13,769 bases of DNA from Candidatus Staskawiczbacteria bacterium (GCA_903913175.1 CAIWKF010000072.1:1-13769), one strand, 5' to 3'; counted from the first letter of the stretch, positions 1 through 6,130 are shown. A program made the numbers and translations. The notes: generated by a model not told the origin, from the sequence alone.

Positions 1-300
1 AAATAAAGCGCTGTTTATCATATTCATTGCAACACCAGATAATATTACCAAAGCTGTCCCAATTATTGAGGTAAATGCCATTTTTTTGGCTAAGCCAATT
101 CTACCTGGATCTCCAGCTGCTGTTAAAAATAAAAGCCCTGTAATAACCCAGCAAACAACCGTAACTATGCCTGCAACAGTAGTAATTACTGTGGCAACGC
201 TAGTAACCATATCTACTATAATTTTGGCGTGGGCAGAAATAGGAAAAATTAAAATAATTCCCAGCAATGATAAAAATAAAATTTTTTTGTTTGTGAGCAT
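1..300 (-). CDS. T4SS-type pilin precursor 5 (TrbC/VirB2-like), 3' end outside window
   Basis: This reading frame is open for 100 codons from ATG (298-300) to the window edge, so the C-terminus is missing. It starts with a signal peptide (Lys residues 4-5 of MLTNKK, hydrophobic core, likely cleavage after SAHA near residue 25). Two membrane segments follow, around residues 30-55 and 70-95, separated by the loop FLTAAGDPGRIGLAKK. That loop is the family signature shared with the four genes upstream. Such proteins resemble the VirB2/TrbC major pilins of type IV secretion systems and the CPR T4SS_pilin family: they are inserted in the membrane and presumably polymerise into a surface filament. 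It is fifth in the array, 39 nt after pilin 4, with no Shine-Dalgarno or clear promoter of its own. The family assignment is by pattern; pilus function is inferred. Confidence 0.85.
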   Translation of the reverse strand, partial: MLTNKKILFLSLLGIILIFPISAHAKIIVDMVTSVATVITTVAGIVTVVCWVITGLLFLTAAGDPGRIGLAKKMAFTSIIGTALVILSGVAMNMINSALF

Positions 301-339
301 ATATGTATTAAATTTATTAAGCAAAAAATAAATAAAAAC

Positions 340-660
340 CTAAACTCCAAGCAAAACAGCACTTCCAATAATATCGGGTGCAGCAACTGCTAAAATACCA
401 ACAGCTGTGCCAATTATGGCACCAACTAAGGCTAATTTAGCTTTAGTTAGCTTACTTGGATCACCTTGAGCTGTAAGAAATAAAATACCAGTAATAATCC
501 AAAAAGAAACTGCTATAAAAGCAGAGACATAAGAAACTATTTTAGCTAAATTTATAAAAATGCTTGTAATGGTTTGCGCACTAGTAAAACTTGGAAAAAT
601 TAAAACTACCAACAACAAAGCAATAAATAATAAACTTTTTTTAAAGTAAGTTTTTTTCAT
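340..660 (-). CDS. T4SS-type pilin precursor 4 (TrbC/VirB2-like)
   Basis: A 106-residue protein. Residues 1-28 form a signal peptide (MKKTYFKK, hydrophobic core, cleavage after FTSA). Two hydrophobic helices follow, about residues 32-64 and 77-103, joined by FLTAQGDPSKLTKAK, the short basic loop with G-x-P and A-K that all five paralogues share. The loop and second helix (GDP, IIGTA) are closest to pilin 5, which suggests those two are a duplicated pair. It starts only 5 nt after the pilin 3 stop, in the context TCTTAAAAAATATG that is nearly repeated before pilin 2, so it probably depends on upstream transcription and coupled translation. It ends in TAG. The predicted role is a membrane-stored pilin subunit; no assembly ATPase or coupling protein is in the window. 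Confidence 0.88.
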   Translation of the reverse strand: MKKTYFKKSLLFIALLLVVLIFPSFTSAQTITSIFINLAKIVSYVSAFIAVSFWIITGILFLTAQGDPSKLTKAKLALVGAIIGTAVGILAVAAPDIIGSAVLLGV

Positions 661-665
661 ATTTT

Positions 666-995
666 TTAAGATAAAGCTTTTGTTAATATGCCCAAAATTG
701 AATAAGCTAAAATTGCTACCACTATACCAACTACCCCATATATAGCAGCACTTTTTGCCAATCCAATTTTATTTGGCTCTCCGCCAGACATTAAAAACAT
801 AACTCCTGCATAAACAAAACACACAAATGCAATAAAAGCAAAAATCATCCAAATATAGCTACTTATATTTATAATTAAAGCTGTAGTAGTGGTTACTGTA
901 CTTGGGTTTGCATAACCACCAACTGCAAAAATTACTGCTGGAAAAAGCAATACAACTGAAAAAAATAGGTTTAAAATAATATTTATCTTTTTCAT
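666..995 (-). CDS. T4SS-type pilin precursor 3 (TrbC/VirB2-like)
   Basis: A 109-residue protein with a signal peptide (MKKIN, hydrophobic stretch, likely cleavage after VIFA near residue 24). A short polar N-terminus (VGGYANPSTVT) is followed by two membrane helices around residues 40-70 and 82-105. The linking loop is FLMSGGEPNKIGLAKSA. From the loop to the C-terminus it matches pilin 2 closely (AIYGV-GI-V-ILAYSIL-I-TK), so the two look like a recent tandem duplication. It is the only pilin with a plausible Shine-Dalgarno (AGGG about 8 nt before ATG). That site abuts a strong intergenic hairpin (1005-1050), which may modulate its translation or protect its mRNA. Function as a filament subunit is inferred from the family. 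Confidence 0.88.
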   Translation of the reverse strand: MKKINIILNLFFSVVLLFPAVIFAVGGYANPSTVTTTTALIINISSYIWMIFAFIAFVCFVYAGVMFLMSGGEPNKIGLAKSAAIYGVVGIVVAILAYSILGILTKALS

Positions 996-1004
996 AACAA
1001 CACC

Positions 1005-1050
1005 CTATTGTTTGGTGCTATTTTAAATTAAAACAGCACCAAACAAATAG
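1005..1050 (-). promoter_or_regulatory. Intercistronic hairpin between pilins 2 and 3
   Basis: GTTTGGTGCT (1010-1019) is a perfect inverted repeat of AGCACCAAAC (1035-1044). The stem extends outward through CTATT/AATAG with one bulged base and inward through TTTT/AAAA after a mismatch. On the pilin transcript (minus strand) it is followed by GGGTGTTGTT and the pilin 3 ATG, with no U-tract, so it is not a standard terminator. Its 3' arm borders the only SD-like sequence in the array. Likely roles are mRNA processing, 3' protection or start-site masking that sets the ratio of the pilins; the role is inferred. Confidence 0.6.
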
Positions 1051-1065
1051 AAACCATCCTTACTA

Positions 1066-1386
1066 TTAAGTTACTAATTTTGTTACAATTTCTAAAATTG
1101 AATAAGCTAAAATACCAACTATAATACCAATAACTCCATAAATGGCCATTTGTCTGGCTGTGGCAATTTTATCTGGGGCTCCGCCTGCAGTTAAAAATAA
1201 AATACCAGCAACAGCAAAAGCAACAAATACCACAATAGCAAAAATACTCCAAACCGCTGTTTTAATTTTTCCAAATAAATCCTCCATACTATCTATCGGC
1301 CCTGGTTGATTAAGAGCAAAAGCAGTAAAAGGAACCAGCACTACACCCAAAAGAAGCATGCTTAATATAATTTTTTGTGTTTTCAT
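1066..1386 (-). CDS. T4SS-type pilin precursor 2 (TrbC/VirB2-like)
   Basis: A 106-residue protein. It has a signal peptide (MKTQK, hydrophobic run, cleavage after TAFA at about residue 24), then a short mature N-terminus (LNQPGPIDSMEDLFGKI). Two membrane helices lie around residues 43-68 and 80-104, joined by FLTAGGAPDKIATARQ. The half after the loop is nearly the same as in pilin 3. A TATAAT hexamer (1428-1433) lies 41 nt before the ATG, so a secondary promoter after pilin 1 is possible, although no good -35 is visible. The start context ATCTTAAAAAATATGAA recurs before pilin 4. Stop is TAA, and a stable hairpin follows 15 nt later. Confidence 0.88.
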   Translation of the reverse strand: MKTQKIILSMLLLGVVLVPFTAFALNQPGPIDSMEDLFGKIKTAVWSIFAIVVFVAFAVAGILFLTAGGAPDKIATARQMAIYGVIGIIVGILAYSILEIVTKLVT

Positions 1387-1458
1387 ATTTTTTAAGATTT
1401 AAAATTAAAATTTAAGTTCGACCTTTTATTATATTTTATAATATATCTTTTTTTATGA

Positions 1459-1821
1459 TTAGAAATCACCCCCCCCACTAGTATTTACACCAATAATTTC
1501 TTTGATTATAAGAATTAATGATCCTGCAAGAAGTGAAACCACTATACCAATTATAGCATAAGTTAAGGCTTTTTTAGCATTGCCAACTTGAGTTGGATTT
1601 CCTGCAGAAAGTAAAAACATTCCGCCCGCCACAATTAACATTATAGCAGATAAAGACCCAACCAATAAAGCAATTCCTTCAGAAATTTTAGTAAAAAGTT
1701 GCTCAAAATTATTTATTCCCTGCAATGGATTTGTAAGCACAATCTGAGCTTGCACAAAAACTGTCACGCCAAAAGTGAACAATACAATTAAAGCTAATAA
1801 AAATATAAATTCTTTTTTCAT
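1459..1821 (-). CDS. T4SS-type pilin precursor 1 (TrbC/VirB2-like), promoter-proximal, with G8 tract
   Basis: At 120 residues this is the longest and most divergent pilin. It has a signal peptide (MKKEF, hydrophobic core, cleavage probably after VFVQA near residue 25), a longer exposed region (residues 26-50), and two helices (about 50-72 and 84-110). The shared loop is FLLSAGNPTQVGNAKKA. Its C-terminal tail VNTSGGGDF is absent from the other four. The three glycines are read from a run of eight Gs (1469-1476 on the plus strand as C), unusual in this AT-rich sequence and a candidate slippage site. The start codon is 8 nt from a perfect extended -10 box, implying a leaderless or near-leaderless message. 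It is the first gene of the array, 49 nt after gyrA. Confidence 0.88.
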   Translation of the reverse strand: MKKEFIFLLALIVLFTFGVTVFVQAQIVLTNPLQGINNFEQLFTKISEGIALLVGSLSAIMLIVAGGMFLLSAGNPTQVGNAKKALTYAIIGIVVSLLAGSLILIIKEIIGVNTSGGGDF

Positions 1822-1829
1822 ACAATTTT

Positions 1830-1838
1830 ATTATACCA
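1830..1838 (-). promoter_or_regulatory. Extended -10 promoter for the pilin array (leaderless-type)
   Basis: On the minus strand TGG-TATAAT is a perfect extended -10 (TG at 1838-1837, hexamer 1835-1830). TTGATT (1855-1850) upstream has a short 14-nt spacing, so the TG element probably replaces a true -35. The hexamer ends 8 nt before the pilin 1 ATG, placing the expected transcription start within about two bases of the start codon. Confidence 0.65.
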
Positions 1839-1857
1839 CACATTTAAAAAATCAAGC

Positions 1858-1866
1858 TGTGGATAA
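1858..1866 (-). promoter_or_regulatory. Single consensus DnaA-box sequence
   Basis: TTATCCACA, the strict E. coli-type DnaA box, reads on the minus strand in the 49-bp gap between gyrA and pilin 1, just upstream of the pilin promoter. It is the only consensus match I found in the window. One 9-mer is weak evidence; it could be chance or a DnaA-responsive site. Confidence 0.3.
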
Positions 1867-1870
1867 CTAA

Positions 1871-4396
1871 CTAGTCCTTAAGACACACCCCCGAGGCCAC
1901 TTTATCGCCTTCATCCATTTTCATAATTCTTACGCCTTGAGTGTCTCTACCTAAAAGCGAAACTGTTTTTACACCAGTTCTAATTACTTGTCCTTTTTGA
2001 GAAATAACAATTAAGTCTTCTTCTTCTAAATTACCAAACAAAATGCAAGACATCATAATGTGTCCAGTTTTGCTGGTTATTTTAGCAGTTTTAATACCAC
2101 TTCCTCCACGAGACTGAATGCGGTACTGAGAAACTTCAGTTCTTTTGCCATATCCATTTTCCATAACAATTAATAAATATTGTTTTAATTTTTTGCCATC
2201 AACCTCAATATCATTGGCTTTAGAAATTACATCCATTCCAATAATTTCATCTCCTGCTTTTAATTTAATTCCACGCACCCCCATTGATCCTCTGCCGGTT
2301 GCCCTAATGTCATCTTCCTTAAACCTTACAGAAATTCCATTTTTAGTTACCAAAATTAAATCATCATTGCCTGTGGTTTTAACAACTTTTCTCAATAAAT
2401 CACCTTTATCTAGTTTAATAGCAATAATTCCAGACTTCCTAACATTTCCAAATTCCTCAAAACTGGTTTTTTTAATAGTTCCATCTTTAGTAACCATTAC
2501 TAAATATTTAAACTGTGGCTCAGTTTGTATTGGTGTAATGTTTTTACCAGCTGTAACAGCAGAAACAGGAAGCATAGATAAAACTTTTTCTTCAGTAGAA
2601 AGTTCTAAAAAATTAGCTAACCCTCTACCTCTTGCAACTCTAGTACCTTCTGGAATTTCATAAACTTGTGTTTGAAAAATTTTCCCAGTGTCAGTAAAAA
2701 ATAGCAAATTGTCATGGGTCATTGCACTTAAAAAGTGTTCTACAATATCTTCTTGCATGGTTTTCATTCCCATAATTCCTTTGCCTCCTCGTTTTTGAAT
2801 TTTATAAGTTGCAGGATTAATTCTTTTAATATATCCTCCTGTTGTTAGGGTCACAATAGTTTCTTCCTGCACAACTAAATCAATTTCTGAAATTTCACCT
2901 AATTTTCCTTTTACAACCCTGGTTCTTCTTTTATCTCCGTATTTTTCTTTTAACTCCAGTAGTTCTCTTTTAATAATATCCTTTATTTTTTCTGGATTTT
3001 TTAAAATAGCAATAAGTTCTTTAATAAGTTCTAAAAGCTCTTTTAGCTCATCTTCAATTTTTTTCCTTTCAAGCCCAGCCAAAGTTTGAAGCCTCATTTC
3101 TAAAATAGCAACCGCCTGCCTTTCAGTTAATTTAAATTTTGAAATTAAATTTGCTTTAGCTTCTTCTCTGTCTTTAGATTTTTTTATTACTGCAATTACA
3201 GCATCAATATTTTTTAAAGCAATTACTAATCCTTCTAAAATATGTGCTCTTTCCTTAGCCTTTTCTAATTCATATTTAGCTCTTCTGGTTACAACTTGAT
3301 TTCTATGTTCAATAAAATACTTTAAAACATCACAAATTGACAAAATTTCTGGTTGAATTCCATCTACTAAGGCCAATAAATTTAAGTGAAAGGTTTTTTG
3401 TAAACTGGTAAACTTATATAGTCTATTTAAAATTCTTTGTGGTTGAAACCCTTTTTTAATATCAATAATAATGCTCATTCCCGATCTGTCAGATAAATCT
3501 CTAATATCTTTTATACCATCTATCTTTTTATCAGTAATTAAATCTGCCATTTGTTCAACTAATGTTGATTTTAAAACTTGATAAGGAATTTCTGTAATTA
3601 ATATTTGCTCTGAGCCATCTTTTTTTTCTACGACCTCGGCTTTCCCCTGAATAACAATAGCGCCCTTTCCTTGTGAATAAGCAGAAATAATTTCCTTTCT
3701 GTCATAAATTATTCCACCAGTTGGAAAATCTGGCCCTTGTATAAATTCAAATAAATCTGCGGTTTCTGCTTTTGGATGGTCTAATAAATGAACAGTGGCG
3801 TCAATTACTTCTGATAAATTGTGCGGAGGAATATTTGTAGCCATACCAACCGCAATACCTAAAGATCCATTCAATAAAAGTTGTGGCAAGGGACTTGGTA
3901 AAACAATTGGCTCTTGTCTGGTTCCGTCATAGTTATCAATAAAATTTACTGTATCTTTTTCAATATCAGTAAGCATAAGCTCACCAATTTTTGTAAGTTT
4001 GCACTCTGTATACCTCATGGCAGCTGCTCCATCACCGTCAATAGAACCCCAGTTTCCTTGACCATTAATTAAAGGATAGCGCATGTTAAAATCTTGAGAC
4101 ATTCTTACCATAGACTCATAAACTGCAGTATCTCCATGTGGATGATATTTTGCTAAAACATCTCCTGTAACAGCAGCTGATTTTCTAAATTTTGCACCAG
4201 CTCCAAGCCCAAGCTCATTCATGGCAAATAAAATTTTTCTATGAACTGGTTTAAAACCATCTCTAACATCTGGCAAAGCACGAGCTACAATAACAGACAT
4301 CGCATAATTTATATACGATTCTTTCATTTCCTCAACCATTTCTCTGTCATTTACATGCCCAATTGCTACTAATTTTTCTTCATTTTCTTTGGTCAT
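1871..4396 (-). CDS. gyrA: DNA gyrase subunit A
   Basis: GyrA is the breakage-reunion subunit of gyrase, which with GyrB introduces negative supercoils. The 841-residue protein is full length for the family. The N-terminal winged-helix/tower region carries the catalytic Arg128-Tyr129 in AAMRYTE and the quinolone-resistance region YHPHGDTAVYE. In that region Thr90 and Glu94 sit at the places of E. coli Ser83 and Asp87; both residues occur in sensitive species. A coiled-coil stretch (about 370-490) precedes the C-terminal beta-pinwheel. The GyrA box is QKRGGKG (534-540), one conservative change from QRRGGKG, which favours GyrA over ParC. Degenerate blade motifs follow (ARGRGLA, GRGSMGVRGI, SRGGSGI, GRDTQGVRI). 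Start: ATG ending the ~60-bp leader repeat. Stop is TAG. It lies 79 nt downstream of the PsbP-like gene and may share its transcript. Confidence 0.97.
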   Translation of the reverse strand: MTKENEEKLVAIGHVNDREMVEEMKESYINYAMSVIVARALPDVRDGFKPVHRKILFAMNELGLGAGAKFRKSAAVTGDVLAKYHPHGDTAVYESMVRMSQDFNMRYPLINGQGNWGSIDGDGAAAMRYTECKLTKIGELMLTDIEKDTVNFIDNYDGTRQEPIVLPSPLPQLLLNGSLGIAVGMATNIPPHNLSEVIDATVHLLDHPKAETADLFEFIQGPDFPTGGIIYDRKEIISAYSQGKGAIVIQGKAEVVEKKDGSEQILITEIPYQVLKSTLVEQMADLITDKKIDGIKDIRDLSDRSGMSIIIDIKKGFQPQRILNRLYKFTSLQKTFHLNLLALVDGIQPEILSICDVLKYFIEHRNQVVTRRAKYELEKAKERAHILEGLVIALKNIDAVIAVIKKSKDREEAKANLISKFKLTERQAVAILEMRLQTLAGLERKKIEDELKELLELIKELIAILKNPEKIKDIIKRELLELKEKYGDKRRTRVVKGKLGEISEIDLVVQEETIVTLTTGGYIKRINPATYKIQKRGGKGIMGMKTMQEDIVEHFLSAMTHDNLLFFTDTGKIFQTQVYEIPEGTRVARGRGLANFLELSTEEKVLSMLPVSAVTAGKNITPIQTEPQFKYLVMVTKDGTIKKTSFEEFGNVRKSGIIAIKLDKGDLLRKVVKTTGNDDLILVTKNGISVRFKEDDIRATGRGSMGVRGIKLKAGDEIIGMDVISKANDIEVDGKKLKQYLLIVMENGYGKRTEVSQYRIQSRGGSGIKTAKITSKTGHIMMSCILFGNLEEEDLIVISQKGQVIRTGVKTVSLLGRDTQGVRIMKMDEGDKVASGVCLKD

Positions 4397-4456
4397 CTAT
4401 TTATTTCTTGATGTATGACATAAGTGCTACTCATTTAAACTCGTAGCCTTAGCCAT
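4397..4456 (-). repeat. Leader repeat copy 1 (upstream of gyrA) with 9-codon uORF
   Basis: This 60-bp segment ends exactly at the gyrA start codon and aligns with 5941-6002 upstream of the MBL gene. Shared blocks on the minus strand are ATGGCTAAG-CTACGA-GTT, AGTAGC-CTTATGTCA and ACAT. GCTAC/GTAGC flanks a 12-nt loop as a possible hairpin. It contains a short frame, MAKATSLNE followed by TAG (4427-4456), parallel to MAKTTKLR in the other copy. It may be a translated leader peptide, a regulatory RNA element or a dispersed repeat. No Shine-Dalgarno precedes either the uORF or gyrA. Confidence 0.6.
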
Positions 4457-4475
4457 CTTTATATTTATTTATTAT

Positions 4476-5171
4476 TTATTTTGTAAATTTAAAAGTAGAA
4501 AGTATTTTATTATAATTATCTAAATAATTTGCATCATTTAAATAAGCCCCAATTCCACCACAAAGCTTTTCATTATTAATACCAAAATAAGTAATTGGTA
4601 AAGAAATTTTTTTGTTTCCTTGAAAATCAGAATAATTCCATGTTGTTTTGTAAATTTCATTTCCCCCAACAGTTATAATTTTTTCAAAAGTATTTATGCT
4701 TTCGTAATTTTGTATTTCCGATGCACCAGCAATTTTAACATAATCTGCAAATGGAATTTTGCAATAGTCAGAACCTCTTTGATAATACCCAATATTTAAA
4801 AATTCGCCTTGCAAATCATTTGGTTTTTCCATAAGCCGAAAAGCAATACCTTCATCATATTCCCTAAAAGTCCACCCTTGAGGATATTTAATTTCAAAGC
4901 CATATTTATTATTTTTATAAGTCTGCCAATTTGTAGTTTCATCAATTATAACTTCTGCTGGAATGTTTGGAATTTCTATTTTTGGTAAATTTATTTCTGG
5001 TAATTTAATTTGACTAGCACTTTCCCCCATTTTATTTAATCTTTCGCCAGATAATTTTATCCAAAAAATTCCCATAATTATACCAAGCAAAATAACTACA
5101 GACCAAATTATAATCTTTTTTTTCTGTTCAGGCAAATTTTGAAGCTTTAAAATAAAATCTTTAATGTTCAT
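4476..5171 (-). CDS. Membrane-anchored PsbP-like extracytoplasmic protein
   Basis: A 231-residue protein with a short cytoplasmic N-terminus (ending PEQKKK) and one transmembrane helix (about 19-38) acting as signal anchor. Next is a Pro-rich linker with the repeated pattern LPEINLPKIEIPNIP (58-71), and then an exported domain (about 78-230). The domain opens with TYKNNKYGFEIKYPQGW, the hallmark opening of PsbP-like and related small lipoprotein folds (Y-G-F-x-I-x-Y-P-x-G-W). Two cysteines, Cys137 and Cys204, are the only ones and could form a disulfide. No catalytic motif is visible and function is unknown; related proteins are common in CPR genomes, where they are usually called hypothetical. 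It starts directly after the structured 106-bp spacer with no Shine-Dalgarno, and lies between the MBL gene and gyrA on the same strand. Confidence 0.8.
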   Translation of the reverse strand: MNIKDFILKLQNLPEQKKKIIIWSVVILLGIIMGIFWIKLSGERLNKMGESASQIKLPEINLPKIEIPNIPAEVIIDETTNWQTYKNNKYGFEIKYPQGWTFREYDEGIAFRLMEKPNDLQGEFLNIGYYQRGSDYCKIPFADYVKIAGASEIQNYESINTFEKIITVGGNEIYKTTWNYSDFQGNKKISLPITYFGINNEKLCGGIGAYLNDANYLDNYNKILSTFKFTK

Positions 5172-5175
5172 CGTG

Positions 5176-5275
5176 AAAAAAGCGAGGTAATGAACTTTTT
5201 GCAGGTCTGAGTCTACCCGCCCGAGGCGGGAGGGGGTACCAACTACCGGAAAAAAGTTTATTGCCGAGCTTTTAA
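5176..5275 (+). ncRNA. Long imperfect hairpin spacer (element A), plus-strand RNA favoured
   Basis: Nearly the whole gap between the MBL gene and the PsbP-like gene is one foldable element. The outer arms 5178-5200 and 5251-5273 pair over 21 bp plus a tandem mismatch: AAAAGC, then GA opposite GA, then GGTAATGAACTTTTT. Read as plus-strand RNA, the two imperfect pairs are G.U wobbles and the internal mismatch is 5'-GA/AG, a stable sheared tandem. On the minus strand these become A.C and UC/UC mismatches. A GC-rich inner hairpin CCCGCC-CGA-GGCGGG (5216-5230) and a GGTACC (5235-5240) lie inside. It could be an antisense ncRNA, a REP/MITE-like repeat or a DNA hairpin. No convincing plus-strand promoter was seen (TTGAAG-17-TAATGT at 5139-5167 is weak). 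Confidence 0.4.
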
Positions 5276-5277
5276 GA

Positions 5278-5940
5278 CTACGGTTGAAGTACCACTATTT
5301 CCATGCCATCTTTTGGCATGGTACTTTCTTTAGCTAAAAATCTATCCTGTGCAATAATAGAATCTTTATTTTTACCCATAGCTTTTAAAAACTTTTCAAC
5401 TGAATCTAGTTTATCTTTTAATTTTGGCAATTCATAATGCATTGGGATTACAATTTTAGGTTCAATTTGTGAAGTTATTTTTGTAGCTTCAGCAGAAGAA
5501 ATTGTATTTTCTCCTCCAACTGGAATCATTAAAACATCTACAGTTCCAATTTTATCAATTTGTTCATCGGTTAATTCTTTTTGTTTAAAATCTCCCAAAT
5601 GACAGAATCTCATGCCTTCTGCTTCTATAGTATAAATTGTATTTTGCCCTTTTTCTTTGCCATTTTGAGCATCGTGAAAAGATGGAATGCCTTGTACAAA
5701 AACTCCCTTGACTTCATATTCTCCTGGCCCTTGTACTAAAAAATATTCACCTTTTACAGTTTTGACATTATTTTGTGTATGTTGATTATTAGAAACTAAC
5801 AAAATATCTGCTGTTAGGTTCGGCACCTTTAATCCAGTTTCTTCATTAAATGGATCTATAACAATATTTGCCTCATGATCCCTAGAGTTAGAAACTAAAA
5901 TTTCAAAACAAGATTGCCCTGCCCAATATATCTTGGCCAT
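5278..5940 (-). CDS. Metallo-beta-lactamase-fold protein (UlaG-like) with degenerate metal site
   Basis: A 220-residue protein of the MBL superfamily, closest by pattern to the UlaG/Lactamase_B_3 type of Zn-dependent hydrolase-like proteins. Supporting motifs: start MAKIYWAGQSCFEI, IDPF (28-31), ADILLVS (44-50), GPGEYEVKGV (71-80), SFHD (87-90), FCHLGD (112-117) and IPMHYE (165-170). The expected metal motif H-x-H-x-D-H after LLVS reads N51-N-Q53-H-T55-Q56, so three His and the Asp are replaced. The usual His a few residues after GD117 is also absent (GDFKQK). His89, Asp117 and His168 remain. The frame is otherwise intact, so this looks like a pseudoenzyme or a protein with another role. It has a good extended -10 promoter and a leader carrying repeat copy 2, and ends in TAG. 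Confidence 0.85.
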   Translation of the reverse strand: MAKIYWAGQSCFEILVSNSRDHEANIVIDPFNEETGLKVPNLTADILLVSNNQHTQNNVKTVKGEYFLVQGPGEYEVKGVFVQGIPSFHDAQNGKEKGQNTIYTIEAEGMRFCHLGDFKQKELTDEQIDKIGTVDVLMIPVGGENTISSAEATKITSQIEPKIVIPMHYELPKLKDKLDSVEKFLKAMGKNKDSIIAQDRFLAKESTMPKDGMEIVVLQP

Positions 5941-6002
5941 CTATATGTTTTCTAAATGTGTGACATAAGCGCTACTTAGCGTAACTTCGTAGTCTTAGCC
6001 AT
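5941..6002 (-). repeat. Leader repeat copy 2 (upstream of the MBL gene) with 8-codon uORF
   Basis: This is the partner of 4397-4456 and ends at the MBL start codon. It lies inside the 5' untranslated region predicted from the promoter at 6035-6063, so it should be transcribed. The uORF MAKTTKLR ends in TAA (5976-6002). CTAC/GTAG brackets a loop, and inside it CGCTA-AG-TAGCG is a perfect 5-bp inverted repeat. The uORFs of the two copies keep ATGGCTAAG but diverge after about five codons, whereas the downstream block CTTATGTCAYACAT is kept. That suggests part of the conserved signal is in the nucleic acid rather than the peptide. Confidence 0.6.
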
Positions 6003-6034
6003 ACTAATTTTTTATTTATTCTTTTTATTTTATT

Positions 6035-6063
6035 ATTTTACCACAAACTATTACTAGCTTCAA
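6035..6063 (-). promoter_or_regulatory. Promoter of the MBL-fold gene
   Basis: On the minus strand TTGAAG (6063-6058), a 17-nt spacer ending in TGG, and TAAAAT (6040-6035) make a good sigma70-type promoter with an extended -10. The motif TGTGGTA-AAT matches the pilin promoter TGTGGTATAAT. The predicted start near 6028 gives a leader of about 88 nt that contains repeat copy 2. Confidence 0.6.
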
Positions 6064-6085
6064 TGGCTTAAACAGTTTTTAGCTC

Positions 6086-6115
6086 TTGCAAAAATAGGAA
6101 TTTAGTGTATATTAT
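6086..6115 (+). promoter_or_regulatory. Promoter of rpsA
   Basis: TTGCAA (6086-6091) is followed by overlapping -10 candidates TATATT (6108-6113, spacing 16) and TATTAT (6110-6115, spacing 18). The odd palindrome GTATA-T-TATAC spans the -10. It is back to back with the MBL promoter, with the -35 boxes 22 nt apart. The expected start is near 6120, giving a leader of about 70 nt that carries the pseudoknot-like fold. Confidence 0.5.
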
Positions 6116-6130
6116 ACATATACATTAAAT

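Noticed and set aside
86..331. Plus-strand 81-codon frame opposite pilin 5
   Set aside because: The minus strand encodes a signal peptide and the pilin loop shared by four neighbours; the plus frame has no support.
2145..2663. 172-codon plus-strand open frame inside gyrA
   Set aside because: It is antisense to the well-conserved GyrA C-terminal blades, with a composition explained by the gyrA codons; no promoter or family resemblance.
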